A stretch of 20,307 nt of DNA, from positions 1 to 20,307 of the IMG/VR virus record IMGVR_UViG_3300050120_000176; one strand, 5' to 3'. The notes below the pieces were generated by a model. That model ran no database searches, was not told where the DNA came from, and saw only the letters and a list, made by a program, of their open reading frames with translations. Source of the DNA: a virus. Positions within the stretch are counted from its first letter, which is position 1, and each line of letters starts with the position of its first letter. A program made the position numbers and the translations under genes. Positions 13,136-19,074 of this stretch are shown piece after piece.

Positions 13136-13659
13136 CACCACGCCTTAAATTTCGATGGGGGTTTTGCGTCATAGCCGGGGGGTAAGTAAGTCAAGCAGTC
13201 GGCATGACGGAAGCGTGCTATGAGTTGCAGGGTTTTGATCAGATACCGAGTTTGCCATGGCACCACAAAATCCTCGACATACTTGTACTGTTGGGGTGTC
13301 TCGACTGCGTGCTTGTAGTAATTCGCTCGTACGTACTCCACCGGATTCTTCTCGCCAAAAGCCTTTGCCAAGATCGCCATGAACAGCCCGGTACGGCCTT
13401 TGCCGCCCATGCAGCCAACATATACCGCGCTACCAAAAGCCATTTCAACCACAGCATCGTGTAAGCCCTTAGTCACAAGCTTCACGTCGGGTATGTGGAA
13501 ATCACGGGTAGGAATATCAATTTCCTCCGCATCATGCGCCAGAGGCACTTCCTTAGCCATCTTGACACCGACCATGCCCTTAGGCTTCTCAATGTACGGC
13601 CCACCGAGTACCACGTAATGTTTGGTGCCGCGCACCGGCAGTTTGAGTTTGCCAAGCAT
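13135..13659 (-). CDS. Dual-specificity/tyrosine phosphatase-like protein (paralogue 1)
   Basis: A 174-residue product. The phosphatase loop is VYVGCMGGKGRTG at residues 79-91, with Cys83 and Arg89 in the C-x5-R motif. Asp53 in IPTRDFHIPD, 30 residues earlier, fits the general acid. The later YVRANYYKHAVETPQQ is the conserved helix of dual-specificity phosphatases. As in paralogue 2 the residues before Cys are not the usual His, here YVG. The protein is close to the minimal domain length. It opens a unit led by the promoter at 13688-13715 and is coupled to the next gene by TGATG. The in vivo substrate is unknown. Confidence 0.88.
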   Translation of the reverse strand: MLGKLKLPVRGTKHYVVLGGPYIEKPKGMVGVKMAKEVPLAHDAEEIDIPTRDFHIPDVKLVTKGLHDAVVEMAFGSAVYVGCMGGKGRTGLFMAILAKAFGEKNPVEYVRANYYKHAVETPQQYKYVEDFVVPWQTRYLIKTLQLIARFRHADCLTYLPPGYDAKPPSKFKAW

Positions 13660-13687
13660 TGCTATCTACTCCATTAGATGATTGACC

Positions 13688-13715
13688 AGTCTATCACTGG
13701 GTCCTGCTTTGTCAA
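13688..13715 (-). promoter_or_regulatory. Sigma70-type promoter with 16-bp spacer
   Basis: TTGACA at 13715-13710 and TAGACT at 13693-13688 on the minus strand, 16 bp apart. The -10 box is the weakest of the five. The leader contains ATGGAGTAG at 13674-13666, a two-codon frame that ends seven bases before the phosphatase ATG. The palindromic repeat at 13723-13738 lies seven bases upstream of the -35 box. Confidence 0.75.
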
Positions 13716-13722
13716 AGGGTTT

Positions 13723-13738
13723 CCGCAATTGATTGCGG
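13723..13738. repeat. 16-nt palindromic repeat, copy 4
   Basis: CCGCAATTGATTGCGG on the plus strand, between the stop of the zinc-knuckle gene and the promoter of phosphatase 1. Its minus-strand flanks are GGCTGT before and AAACCCTTTGACAAA after, close to those of copy 3 on the promoter side and of copies 1 and 2 on the other side. Confidence 0.87.
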
Positions 13739-13743
13739 ACAGC

Positions 13744-14061
13744 CTAAGGAAATTTCAAGTCAAAGTATCGCTCGATCAGGCCCACCCAGCCGCAGTAGGC
13801 ACAACCGTCGCCTTCACACTCGGTGCATTCTTCTTGTGCCATTTCCTGCCCCCTGCCCACTTGGGTAAGGTGCTTTTTGCACAACCACAGTACATTGTTG
13901 CCAGTCACCCACATTACCCACGAGTGATACCGCCGATTGCCGTGCGGGTGACTAATGATCGCCGCCCGGGTAATCATCACTTCAAGCTCATCCATGGTAA
14001 TAGCCGTTTCAGCCATCACGCGCAGGACTTGGGGAGCAAGGATGTACTTAGACTGTGACAT
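13744..14061 (-). CDS. Zinc-knuckle protein, unknown role
   Basis: A 105-residue product starting MSQSKYILAPQVLRV. The N-terminal half contains a helix (ITMDELEVMITRAAI) and a segment with HGNRRYHSWVMWV; the C-terminal part has ECTECEGDGCAYCGW, where CxxC and CxxC are separated by short Gly spacers, as in DnaJ-type zinc knuckles. Zinc binding is likely; function is not. The start lies two bases after the stop of the CsrA-like gene and has no strong ribosome binding site of its own, so it is probably coupled. Confidence 0.7.
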   Translation of the reverse strand: MSQSKYILAPQVLRVMAETAITMDELEVMITRAAIISHPHGNRRYHSWVMWVTGNNVLWLCKKHLTQVGRGQEMAQEECTECEGDGCAYCGWVGLIERYFDLKFP

Positions 14062-14062
14062 G

Positions 14063-14365
14063 CTAGTGCTTCGGGGGTTTGATACGGTGAATCGGGATCG
14101 AGGTGGGGGCTTCAAAAGTTAAACGACTGTGTGTTTCAGAATACCCTTCTGGCATATCCCAATTGGTAATCACGTTGTCATACACCCCACAGGATACAAA
14201 AACATCCGGGAGAATTTCAGTGCGTTCTTCGTCGGAAATAATGAACTCTGTTTTGCCTACTTCGATCTTTAGCTCCTTGCCGCCGTCTTCCACAGACACC
14301 ACCCGTAGCATTATATCGCCCACCTTAATCTTACTACCTCGGCGAACTCCTAGAGCCAAAGCCAT
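14063..14365 (-). CDS. CsrA-like RNA-binding regulator
   Basis: A 100-residue product. The N-terminus ALGVRRGSKIKVGDIMLRVV follows the CsrA beta-strand pattern, and the last part, LTFEAPTSIPIHR (residues 82-94), matches the CsrA core APKxVxVHR, including the Arg (here Arg94) that contacts RNA in the family. Between them is an insertion of about 40 residues (DEERTEILPDVFVS onward) not found in the roughly 60-residue bacterial protein. CsrA proteins bind ANGGA sequences, often over ribosome binding sites, and alter translation. Many leaders here contain AUGGA. It has a strong ribosome binding site, AAAGGAG. The CsrA call is by pattern and should be confirmed by profile search. Confidence 0.65.
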   Translation of the reverse strand: MALALGVRRGSKIKVGDIMLRVVSVEDGGKELKIEVGKTEFIISDEERTEILPDVFVSCGVYDNVITNWDMPEGYSETHSRLTFEAPTSIPIHRIKPPKH

Positions 14366-14368
14366 GAT

Positions 14369-14773
14369 CTACTCCTTTAGTAATTCCTGCGCCTGAGCCG
14401 TAACCGTCCAGAGACTGCCGCCCGCCATTCTTTTTCGGGCCGTGGTCTGCTGTACGAAGCCCTTGGCTTTCAATACATACAGGTAACTCGCTACTTCTTT
14501 CGCTCGGGTTATCCCGTTCGTGCCCGCAAGCCGTTGCGTAATTTGCCCACTGTCCGCCTCCACCAACTCAACTAAGGCCTTGAGCGTTACCAGTAGGTTC
14601 GATCCGGCTGGTGGTAGTTTTGGCTTTTGTCGTGGTTCAAGTTCTCCTAAACAAATCTGATCAAGTAATGAGGCCACTACCCTATGATACCCACACAGAC
14701 ATCGAAGTGTGACGTCTACCCTATCGCGTGACAGCCACGCGTTAGAACTCCCACATTTAGGGCAGTGTGACAT
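14369..14773 (-). CDS. Zinc-ribbon, winged-helix DNA-binding protein
   Basis: A 134-residue product. Residues 4-29 form a small zinc ribbon (CPKC then CLCGYH, so C-x2-C and C-x-C). Residues 60-133 look like a winged helix: LLVTLKALVELVEA, then a recognition region TRAKEVASYLYVLKAKGFV, then a wing with basic residues (TARKRMAGGSLWTV). This is a layout of transcription regulators, probably acting on phage DNA. Its own promoter carries a perfect palindrome over the -10 box, suggesting autoregulation. No Shine-Dalgarno sequence precedes the ATG, which is unusual here; the leader predicted from the -10 box is only about 20 bases. Confidence 0.75.
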   Translation of the reverse strand: MSHCPKCGSSNAWLSRDRVDVTLRCLCGYHRVVASLLDQICLGELEPRQKPKLPPAGSNLLVTLKALVELVEADSGQITQRLAGTNGITRAKEVASYLYVLKAKGFVQQTTARKRMAGGSLWTVTAQAQELLKE

Positions 14774-14776
14774 ATA

Positions 14777-14805
14777 AATGCTGGTAGTAGCGTGCCAGCA
14801 TTATA
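14777..14805 (-). promoter_or_regulatory. -10 box overlapped by an inverted repeat, probable operator
   Basis: TATAAT on the minus strand at 14805-14800 is a perfect -10 hexamer; no -35 box with normal spacing is convincing. AATGCTGG at 14777-14784 and CCAGCATT at 14795-14802 form an 8-bp perfect inverted repeat with a 10-base spacer. The right arm overlaps the -10 box and the whole lies just before the winged-helix gene, as expected for an autorepressor operator. A hairpin in the RNA leader is the alternative reading. Confidence 0.65.
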
Positions 14806-14831
14806 CATCACTCCCCCCTGTTAATCAGCAA

Positions 14832-16811
14832 CTACCGCATTTGTAGCGCCTGTACATCAGATATGAAACTCACATCCGGTCCCAGGGATCCATAACTTGC
14901 GTACTTAAATCCACCCTCCTTCTCTTTCCAAGCCACCACCATTTTTACCGCTTTCGCATACATATCCAGATCCCCGGAAAACACTAGCCCCTCGGCCAGT
15001 ATCAGATCTTCTAGTGTATTAATGCTGCGTATGACCTTCCACTGCTTATGCAAGCTCTCTGTCAAGCCAATCAGCACGAACTTCTTTTGATCGTCTGTAC
15101 GATAGGTGCCAAGCGCAGCGAGAAGCGGTAAATACCCGAACTGGTCCGGCTGGTCGAACAATTGGAAGAACCGCTTTTCAGCTTCAACAATTCTTGTTTG
15201 TCTCAAATCGATGTAAAGTGTATCGACTTGGGGCAATAACTTTTCAATGTTGGCAACGTCCTTAGCCATTAACTGTGGTGAAGGACTTGCGTGGTACAAA
15301 ACTACCTTTGCGCCTTGAGCATCAGGACCGTCAACAATGGGCACATATTTCAATGCCCCCCGCATGATCCGCAGGTAATGGGCCGCTGCTTCGTTTTCGT
15401 GCCCATCGATCACAGGCACTTCCATATCCCAGATTCTTCCCGTACCACCATCCATACCCAGGGTTTCACCTGCCTGAAATTGGATCAAAGGTAGACCCAC
15501 CCCCACAATACAGGGCTTGTTCATCCCACGAGCCACCACTGCCGCGTGGCAAGTACTGCCCCCTGTCATGGTAACAATCCCCTGCGCTGCATACATACCT
15601 GCAATATCATCAGGGGTCGTTTCATTAGTCACTAAAATGCACGGAATGCCTGCCTCCGCCGTAGCAACGGCTTGTTTGGCAGTAAGAACAATCCTGCCCG
15701 AAGTTACCCCACTACAGGCACTGATACCATTCGCCATCGGTTTTTTATCAAATTTTGGATTGATTACACACTGCTGGGCCTTGTCAAAATCCGTAATCTG
15801 GATCCGACTTGTCAATTGATCCCAACTAATTAGGCCTTCCTCCACCATGTCCACACCAATCTTTAGCGCGGCAATCGGTGTACGTTTGGCGTTACGCGTT
15901 TGGAGAATGTATAACTTTCCATCCTGTACCGTAAACTCCATATCCTGCACATCGCCCTTGAGTTTTTCAGCACGGTCAGATACTTCCGCAAGCTCCTGAG
16001 CGACTGCTTCATTCCAAGCTTTAAGTTCGGTAAGGGGCCTGGGCGTCGTACTGCCATCCACTACATCCTCGCCTTGAGCGTTCACCGCAAACTCACCAGT
16101 CAATTCATTTTCGCCCGTATCCGGGTTACGAGTGAACAGCACGCCCGTGCACGATTGGTCATTGAAGTTTCCAAATACCATGGCTTGCACAACCACCGCT
16201 GTGCCCCAGTCTTCAGGGATGTTATTGAGTTTGCGATAGATTTTTGCCCGGTCATTATTCCACGATTGGAATACCGCTTCAATCGACCCAAGCAACTGTT
16301 CCTGGGCTTTCGGGAAGTCCTCCCCAGTCAGTTCTTTATACTTGGGAAATGAATCTCCCGGTACTTCGCACCGGTCAAAGTGCTTTTTGTTGATGCCTTT
16401 AACCACTGCGCCATACATGTGAATCAAACGGTTTTCACTATTCAACACGCAGTCATTACCAATGCGTTTGGCCCATTCCAACACATTTGACTCATCGATT
16501 CCGACATTAAGAATAGTGTCCATCATCCCAGGGAGACTGACTCTCGCTCCGGAACGGACTGAAACCAACGGCATGTAACCAAAATGGTTTTCCAATTTCT
16601 TTAGAAAAGGTTTTATTTCTTTCGAAAGTTGTTTCAAAAACGTTTTCGGAGCTTTCTCATACGCAGCCATGTACTTACATGGAATAACAAACCCTGGAGG
16701 CACATTAAGGCCATTGCTCGCCATCCACACCAAGCCGCCTCCTTTCCCACCCAATACCTCAACTGAGGTTTCGGTAACTTGGTCCCCTAACCCAAACGAA
16801 TAAATATCCAT
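14832..16811 (-). CDS. PPDK-like phosphotransferase lacking the PEP-binding domain
   Basis: A 659-residue product starting MDIYSFGLG, with GGAG five bases before this ATG. The nucleotide-binding part has the PPDK signatures VSVRSGARVSLPGMMDT, GVLFTRNPDTGENEL, AQGEDVVDG and LYILQTRNAKRTP. The swivelling domain carries the catalytic histidine in GGSTCHAAVVARGMNKPC (His422). In PPDK this histidine is phosphorylated from ATP and Pi and passes phosphate to pyruvate. Here the C-terminal TIM barrel (about 340 residues) is missing and about 190 unrecognised residues replace it (DTLYIDLRQTR, PLLAALGTYRTDD). The phosphate acceptor is therefore unknown. It is transcribed with the HNH gene upstream. Confidence 0.92.
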   Translation of the reverse strand: MDIYSFGLGDQVTETSVEVLGGKGGGLVWMASNGLNVPPGFVIPCKYMAAYEKAPKTFLKQLSKEIKPFLKKLENHFGYMPLVSVRSGARVSLPGMMDTILNVGIDESNVLEWAKRIGNDCVLNSENRLIHMYGAVVKGINKKHFDRCEVPGDSFPKYKELTGEDFPKAQEQLLGSIEAVFQSWNNDRAKIYRKLNNIPEDWGTAVVVQAMVFGNFNDQSCTGVLFTRNPDTGENELTGEFAVNAQGEDVVDGSTTPRPLTELKAWNEAVAQELAEVSDRAEKLKGDVQDMEFTVQDGKLYILQTRNAKRTPIAALKIGVDMVEEGLISWDQLTSRIQITDFDKAQQCVINPKFDKKPMANGISACSGVTSGRIVLTAKQAVATAEAGIPCILVTNETTPDDIAGMYAAQGIVTMTGGSTCHAAVVARGMNKPCIVGVGLPLIQFQAGETLGMDGGTGRIWDMEVPVIDGHENEAAAHYLRIMRGALKYVPIVDGPDAQGAKVVLYHASPSPQLMAKDVANIEKLLPQVDTLYIDLRQTRIVEAEKRFFQLFDQPDQFGYLPLLAALGTYRTDDQKKFVLIGLTESLHKQWKVIRSINTLEDLILAEGLVFSGDLDMYAKAVKMVVAWKEKEGGFKYASYGSLGPDVSFISDVQALQMR

Positions 16812-16813
16812 TT

Positions 16814-16822
16814 TCACTCCAT
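16814..16822 (-). promoter_or_regulatory. ATGGAGTGA motif at the end of the HNH gene
   Basis: ATGGAGTGA on the minus strand is both the last sense codons plus stop of the HNH gene and the ribosome binding site for the PPDK-like gene, whose ATG lies two bases after the stop. Ribosomes ending the first gene are therefore placed to start the second. Confidence 0.65.
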
Positions 16823-17269
16823 TGAAAGTGTGAGTTTTCCACGCTTTCCCGTTGTCAATCTGCTTACATAGGGTTGGCTAATTCCAAATTGCTTTGCTAC
16901 TTCGGCTGTCGTTTTGCCAGATGCAACTTCAGCAATAATTGCCGTTATTACTTCTTTAGGCAGACGTTTACCGGATACCAATTGCGCTTTTTGGTTGTCA
17001 ACTACAGGAATTATTTCCACATTTCCTATAGCGTACGCCCCAACATCCCCTTTTCGGGCCATGCAGTACTGCCTGGAAGCACGACCACGTTGGTCATACT
17101 TACCAGAATTTTCCCATACCAAGTACCACTCACTAAATGACAAAAGGAATTCAATTCCACGCTGCCGTGCATGTGCTCGTTGGGCCGACCACTTCCCACG
17201 CGGGCTTTCTGCGTAGGCTTTCTGATTAGCTTTTAGGCGAGCTTTCGCTTGGGCGCTTATAGCAGGCAT
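16814..17269 (-). CDS. HNH-type endonuclease with C-terminal helix-turn-helix
   Basis: A 151-residue product starting MPAISAQAKARLKANQ. Residues 38-95 have the phage nuclease pattern RGIEFLLSFSEWYLVWE, then GKYDQRGRASRQYCMARKGD, then YAIGNVEIIPVVDNQ, a family of HNH-like phage endonucleases found as free-standing mobile genes. Residues 103-142 (LPKEVITAIIAEVASGKT, then AEVAKQFGISQPYVSRL) form a resolvase-type helix-turn-helix for DNA binding. The ATG follows the leader ATGGAGTGAAC. The last three codons, ATG GAG TGA, are themselves the leader motif for the PPDK-like gene downstream. Confidence 0.82.
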   Translation of the reverse strand: MPAISAQAKARLKANQKAYAESPRGKWSAQRAHARQRGIEFLLSFSEWYLVWENSGKYDQRGRASRQYCMARKGDVGAYAIGNVEIIPVVDNQKAQLVSGKRLPKEVITAIIAEVASGKTTAEVAKQFGISQPYVSRLTTGKRGKLTLSME

Positions 17270-17299
17270 GTTCACTCCATTGATGTTTCGTGCCATTAC

Positions 17300-17327
17300 A
17301 TTATAGCACTAGTGCAACGTTTGTCAA
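17300..17327 (-). promoter_or_regulatory. Consensus sigma70 promoter with 16-bp spacer
   Basis: TTGACA at 17327-17322 and TATAAT at 17305-17300 on the minus strand are both perfect hexamers, 16 bp apart. Nineteen bases after the -10 box comes ATGGAGT, within ACATCAATGGAGTGAA. It drives the HNH gene and the PPDK-like gene. It should be the strongest promoter of the window. Confidence 0.93.
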
Positions 17328-17335
17328 TCGGGGGT

Positions 17336-17644
17336 TTATTCGACGGGCGGTTCCGCAATTAACTGCGGAGGATCTTCTGGGCGAATACGGAATTCCCAGT
17401 AGGTGTGTTTGCGTGTAAGGCCATCGATTGCTCGCTGGGCTTCCTCTACTGTGCGGTAGCGCCCCCATATACGCCAGCGTCGTTTTTCCACGGCTCGAAG
17501 TATCCCGCCGTGGGTATATTCCCCCCAACGGGACTCCACAACCACGGGTCGGTCCTTCTTGGACTTACCGGTAACAGCCTTTTGTTCGGTTATGCCGCGA
17601 CGTGCATCCTTTGCCGCATTGCAGTCTTCCCTGTACGAGCGCAT
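17336..17644 (-). CDS. Small basic phage protein
   Basis: A 102-residue product starting MRSYREDCNAAKDARRG. After a basic N-terminus (TGKSKKDRP) it contains VVVESRWGEYTHG, then EKRRWRIWGRYRTVEEAQRA and RKHTYWEFRIRPED, a pattern I know from small phage proteins of unknown role. The end of the gene contains the palindromic repeat, which encodes PQLIAE there. The frame stays open upstream to 17788, but that part overlaps the previous gene. The ATG has only GGGTGGG upstream, so the exact start is uncertain. Confidence 0.65.
   Translation of the reverse strand: MRSYREDCNAAKDARRGITEQKAVTGKSKKDRPVVVESRWGEYTHGGILRAVEKRRWRIWGRYRTVEEAQRAIDGLTRKHTYWEFRIRPEDPPQLIAEPPVE
17353..17368. repeat. 16-nt palindromic repeat, copy 5 (variant, inside a gene)
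   Basis: CCGCAATTAACTGCGG on the plus strand. It lies within the end of the 102-residue gene and 25 bases upstream of the -35 box of the strongest promoter. One base differs from perfect symmetry. In the minus-strand RNA the change gives a G-U pair in the stem, while in the other strand it would be an A-C mismatch, so the structure is kept in the transcribed strand only. Confidence 0.75.
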
Positions 17645-18023
17645 TTTCCCACCCTTCGGTTCGTGTTCGACGGGCGAACTTTTCCGCTCGTCGTGATGCC
17701 CTACTCCCCGAATCCCAATAGTCCATGACACAGCTATTGGATTGTGTTTTTCCCAACTGCTTGCCCAGCGCCACGAACTTGCTACCACCTAAGCTAATGG
17801 CTTCATACGCTTCGCCATTGCCGGTGTTAAACCAGTAAACTGTACCAGCCGTGATTTTAAACGTACTGCCAGAGCCAGATATCGTTACATCAGCGGTGTT
17901 AGCTTCTTCCAGCTTTGTATGGTACTCCTCCCATGGGTCCGGTGGTTCGTGTTCTGACCGGATATCCCACTCAGTACCATCCACTCGTACTACTTCCCGC
18001 TGACGAACTTGATTGTTGTCCAT
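17565..18023 (-). CDS. Hypothetical protein with possible beta-rich domain
   Basis: A 152-residue product starting MDNNQVRQREVVRVDG. The start overlaps the stop of the gene before it (TAATG). Residues 10-100 are acidic, then strand-rich with ADVTISGSGSTFKITAGT, YWFNTGNGEAYEAISLGG. The last 55 residues turn basic and cysteine-rich and share DNA with the next gene in another frame (80 bases), so they may be read through after a frameshift or be an overprinted tail. No family recognised. Confidence 0.55.
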   Translation of the reverse strand: MDNNQVRQREVVRVDGTEWDIRSEHEPPDPWEEYHTKLEEANTADVTISGSGSTFKITAGTVYWFNTGNGEAYEAISLGGSKFVALGKQLGKTQSNSCVMDYWDSGSRASRRAEKFARRTRTEGWENALVQGRLQCGKGCTSRHNRTKGCYR

Positions 18024-18238
18024 TATCTTTTTCCCGTGCTGCACTGCTCACGCCACTGTTTCCGATAGAACTTCATTTTCTTCACCGGCCACCAATCCCG
18101 ATGTTTTTGCTGCTGGGATCCGAGCACGCGCAGTGACCCCAACAAACACCTAGCTTCATCCCGGCGTTGCTCAGCCAGCGTGCGCCACACTATTCGGTAA
18201 GTGCCGCGTCCAAAATGAATCGATATGTTACGACTCAT
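18023..18238 (-). CDS. Small basic protein
   Basis: A 71-residue product starting MSRNISIHFGRGTYRIVW. It is basic, with repeated Arg and Lys (EQRRDEARCLLG, VKKMKFYRKQWRE). Function unknown. Its ATG lies inside the end of the DUF4031 gene and its stop forms TAATG with the next start; these overlaps are its main support. Confidence 0.6.
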   Translation of the reverse strand: MSRNISIHFGRGTYRIVWRTLAEQRRDEARCLLGSLRVLGSQQQKHRDWWPVKKMKFYRKQWREQCSTGKR

Positions 18239-18578
18239 TTTCTTTCTCTAACCGGGCCTCGCGTCTCACCTTCCAAAAGTACTCAAGCCATTCAATGGCG
18301 TCAGCCGGATCACCCAATTCACATGTCTGCCGACGCCTGAAATTCATGGCCGCCAGTTGACGTAGGGTAATTTGCACCGCCCCAGCAGCGACCGCCAGCT
18401 TGCGCTTGCTCAAGCAGATATCGAAATGGCTATCGTGAGCCGGGGGCGCTTGGTGCCATTTACGAGGCACGCCGATGGTATCAGCCATCGCCAGCAATTC
18501 CTCATCGGTATCTGCCACCATATGGCACATAGTCATCCGGCCAAATTGGGCTTCCATGTCGTCTACAAAGACACTCAT
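18228..18578 (-). CDS. DUF4031-like protein
   Basis: A 116-residue product. MSVFVDDMEAQFGRMTMCHM, then ADTDEELLAMADTIGV, then HFDICLSKRKLAVAAGA, matches the DUF4031 family common in phages and some bacteria (usual form VYVDDM...GRMxMCHMxADTxxELHAMA...HYDIxLSKRxxAxxxGA). The conserved Asp, His and Lys residues suggest an enzyme, but no activity is known to me. The ATG overlaps the preceding stop (ATGA). The C-terminal helix (DAIEWLEYFWKVRREARLE) is an addition beyond the core. Confidence 0.9.
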   Translation of the reverse strand: MSVFVDDMEAQFGRMTMCHMVADTDEELLAMADTIGVPRKWHQAPPAHDSHFDICLSKRKLAVAAGAVQITLRQLAAMNFRRRQTCELGDPADAIEWLEYFWKVRREARLEKENES

Positions 18579-18763
18579 TTGGCGTCCCCAACTGAGTGGT
18601 ACATTTCCAAGCCCGCACTACCCAAAATCGAATAGTCTCCAGCCACTTTGAACTCCACACGTTTGACCGTGCCATCCGGGTGATACTCAATAGCCTTCAC
18701 CGTGGGACACATGGGCGAGGCATGAATCAGCCCGCACCACCGACAAGGGTTATTCGTGGTCAT
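18575..18763 (-). CDS. Small zinc-motif phage protein
   Basis: A 62-residue product starting MTTNNPCRWCGLIHASPMCP. The CxxC...C with His suggests a zinc-binding site; then TVKAIEYHPDGTVKRVEFKV forms a two-strand hairpin. The CxWCGxxH...CPxVKAIEY...DGTVKRVEF pattern recurs in small phage proteins. The start is fixed by GGAGGTGGCTC before ATG; the longer in-frame extension upstream is a shadow of the neighbouring gene. Its stop overlaps the DUF4031 start (ATGA). Confidence 0.8.
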   Translation of the reverse strand: MTTNNPCRWCGLIHASPMCPTVKAIEYHPDGTVKRVEFKVAGDYSILGSAGLEMYHSVGDAK

Positions 18764-18962
18764 GAGCCACCTCCACTTCGTGCCAAGGGCCGCTCGCGCC
18801 GCCCCACATTTGAACAATATCCGATTTGAGCATGAACCAGTTATAGACCGGGTAGACCGTCTCACCTACCCAGTCCACGTCGATATACAACAGCTTTGAG
18901 ATTACGTGCCCGATGCCATATAGCACCCAGGCCCCAATCAGCGCCGCGAATTTCTTAATCAT
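18750..18962 (-). CDS. Small membrane-associated phage protein
   Basis: A 70-residue product starting MIKKFAALIGAWVLYGIGHV. The first 25 residues form a probable transmembrane or membrane-lying helix, followed by VYPVYNWFMLKSDIVQMWGG and GPW near the end. A YGIGHxxS...YPxYNxxM...S...Q...GPW pattern is found in small phage proteins next to packaging or head genes; the function is not known to me. GAGG precedes the ATG by six bases, and it starts inside the end of the previous small gene. Confidence 0.75.
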   Translation of the reverse strand: MIKKFAALIGAWVLYGIGHVISKLLYIDVDWVGETVYPVYNWFMLKSDIVQMWGGASGPWHEVEVAHDHE

Positions 18963-19074
18963 TGAACGCCTCGCAATACCACTCAATGAACTGCTCATAG
19001 GTCCAGCCGGGGCGTTTGAGCCGCAATTCCAAAAACAATAGGAATAGCTGGGTGGTGTTCGTTTCCAGACTCAT
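18955..19074 (-). CDS. 39-residue protein
   Basis: A 39-residue product starting MSLETNTTQLFLLFLELR and ending FIEWYCEAFND. The second half (GWTYEQFIEWYCEAF) looks like an amphipathic helix rich in aromatic residues. The ATG overlaps the preceding stop (ATGA) and its stop lies inside the next gene's start region, so it fills an otherwise empty gap. No family is recognised with certainty. Confidence 0.65.
   Translation of the reverse strand: MSLETNTTQLFLLFLELRLKRPGWTYEQFIEWYCEAFND

Noticed and set aside
1560-17368. Palindromic repeats as intrinsic terminators
   Set aside because: The stems are short and none is followed by a T-run in the transcribed strand; a terminator role is not supported by sequence alone.
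1560-17368. Palindromic repeats as a CRISPR array
   Set aside because: The copies are dispersed by kilobases with genes between them, so there is no repeat-spacer structure.
17301-17528. Minus-strand frame over the promoter and the end of the 102-residue gene
   Set aside because: It overlaps a perfect promoter and a better-supported gene and has no recognisable content.
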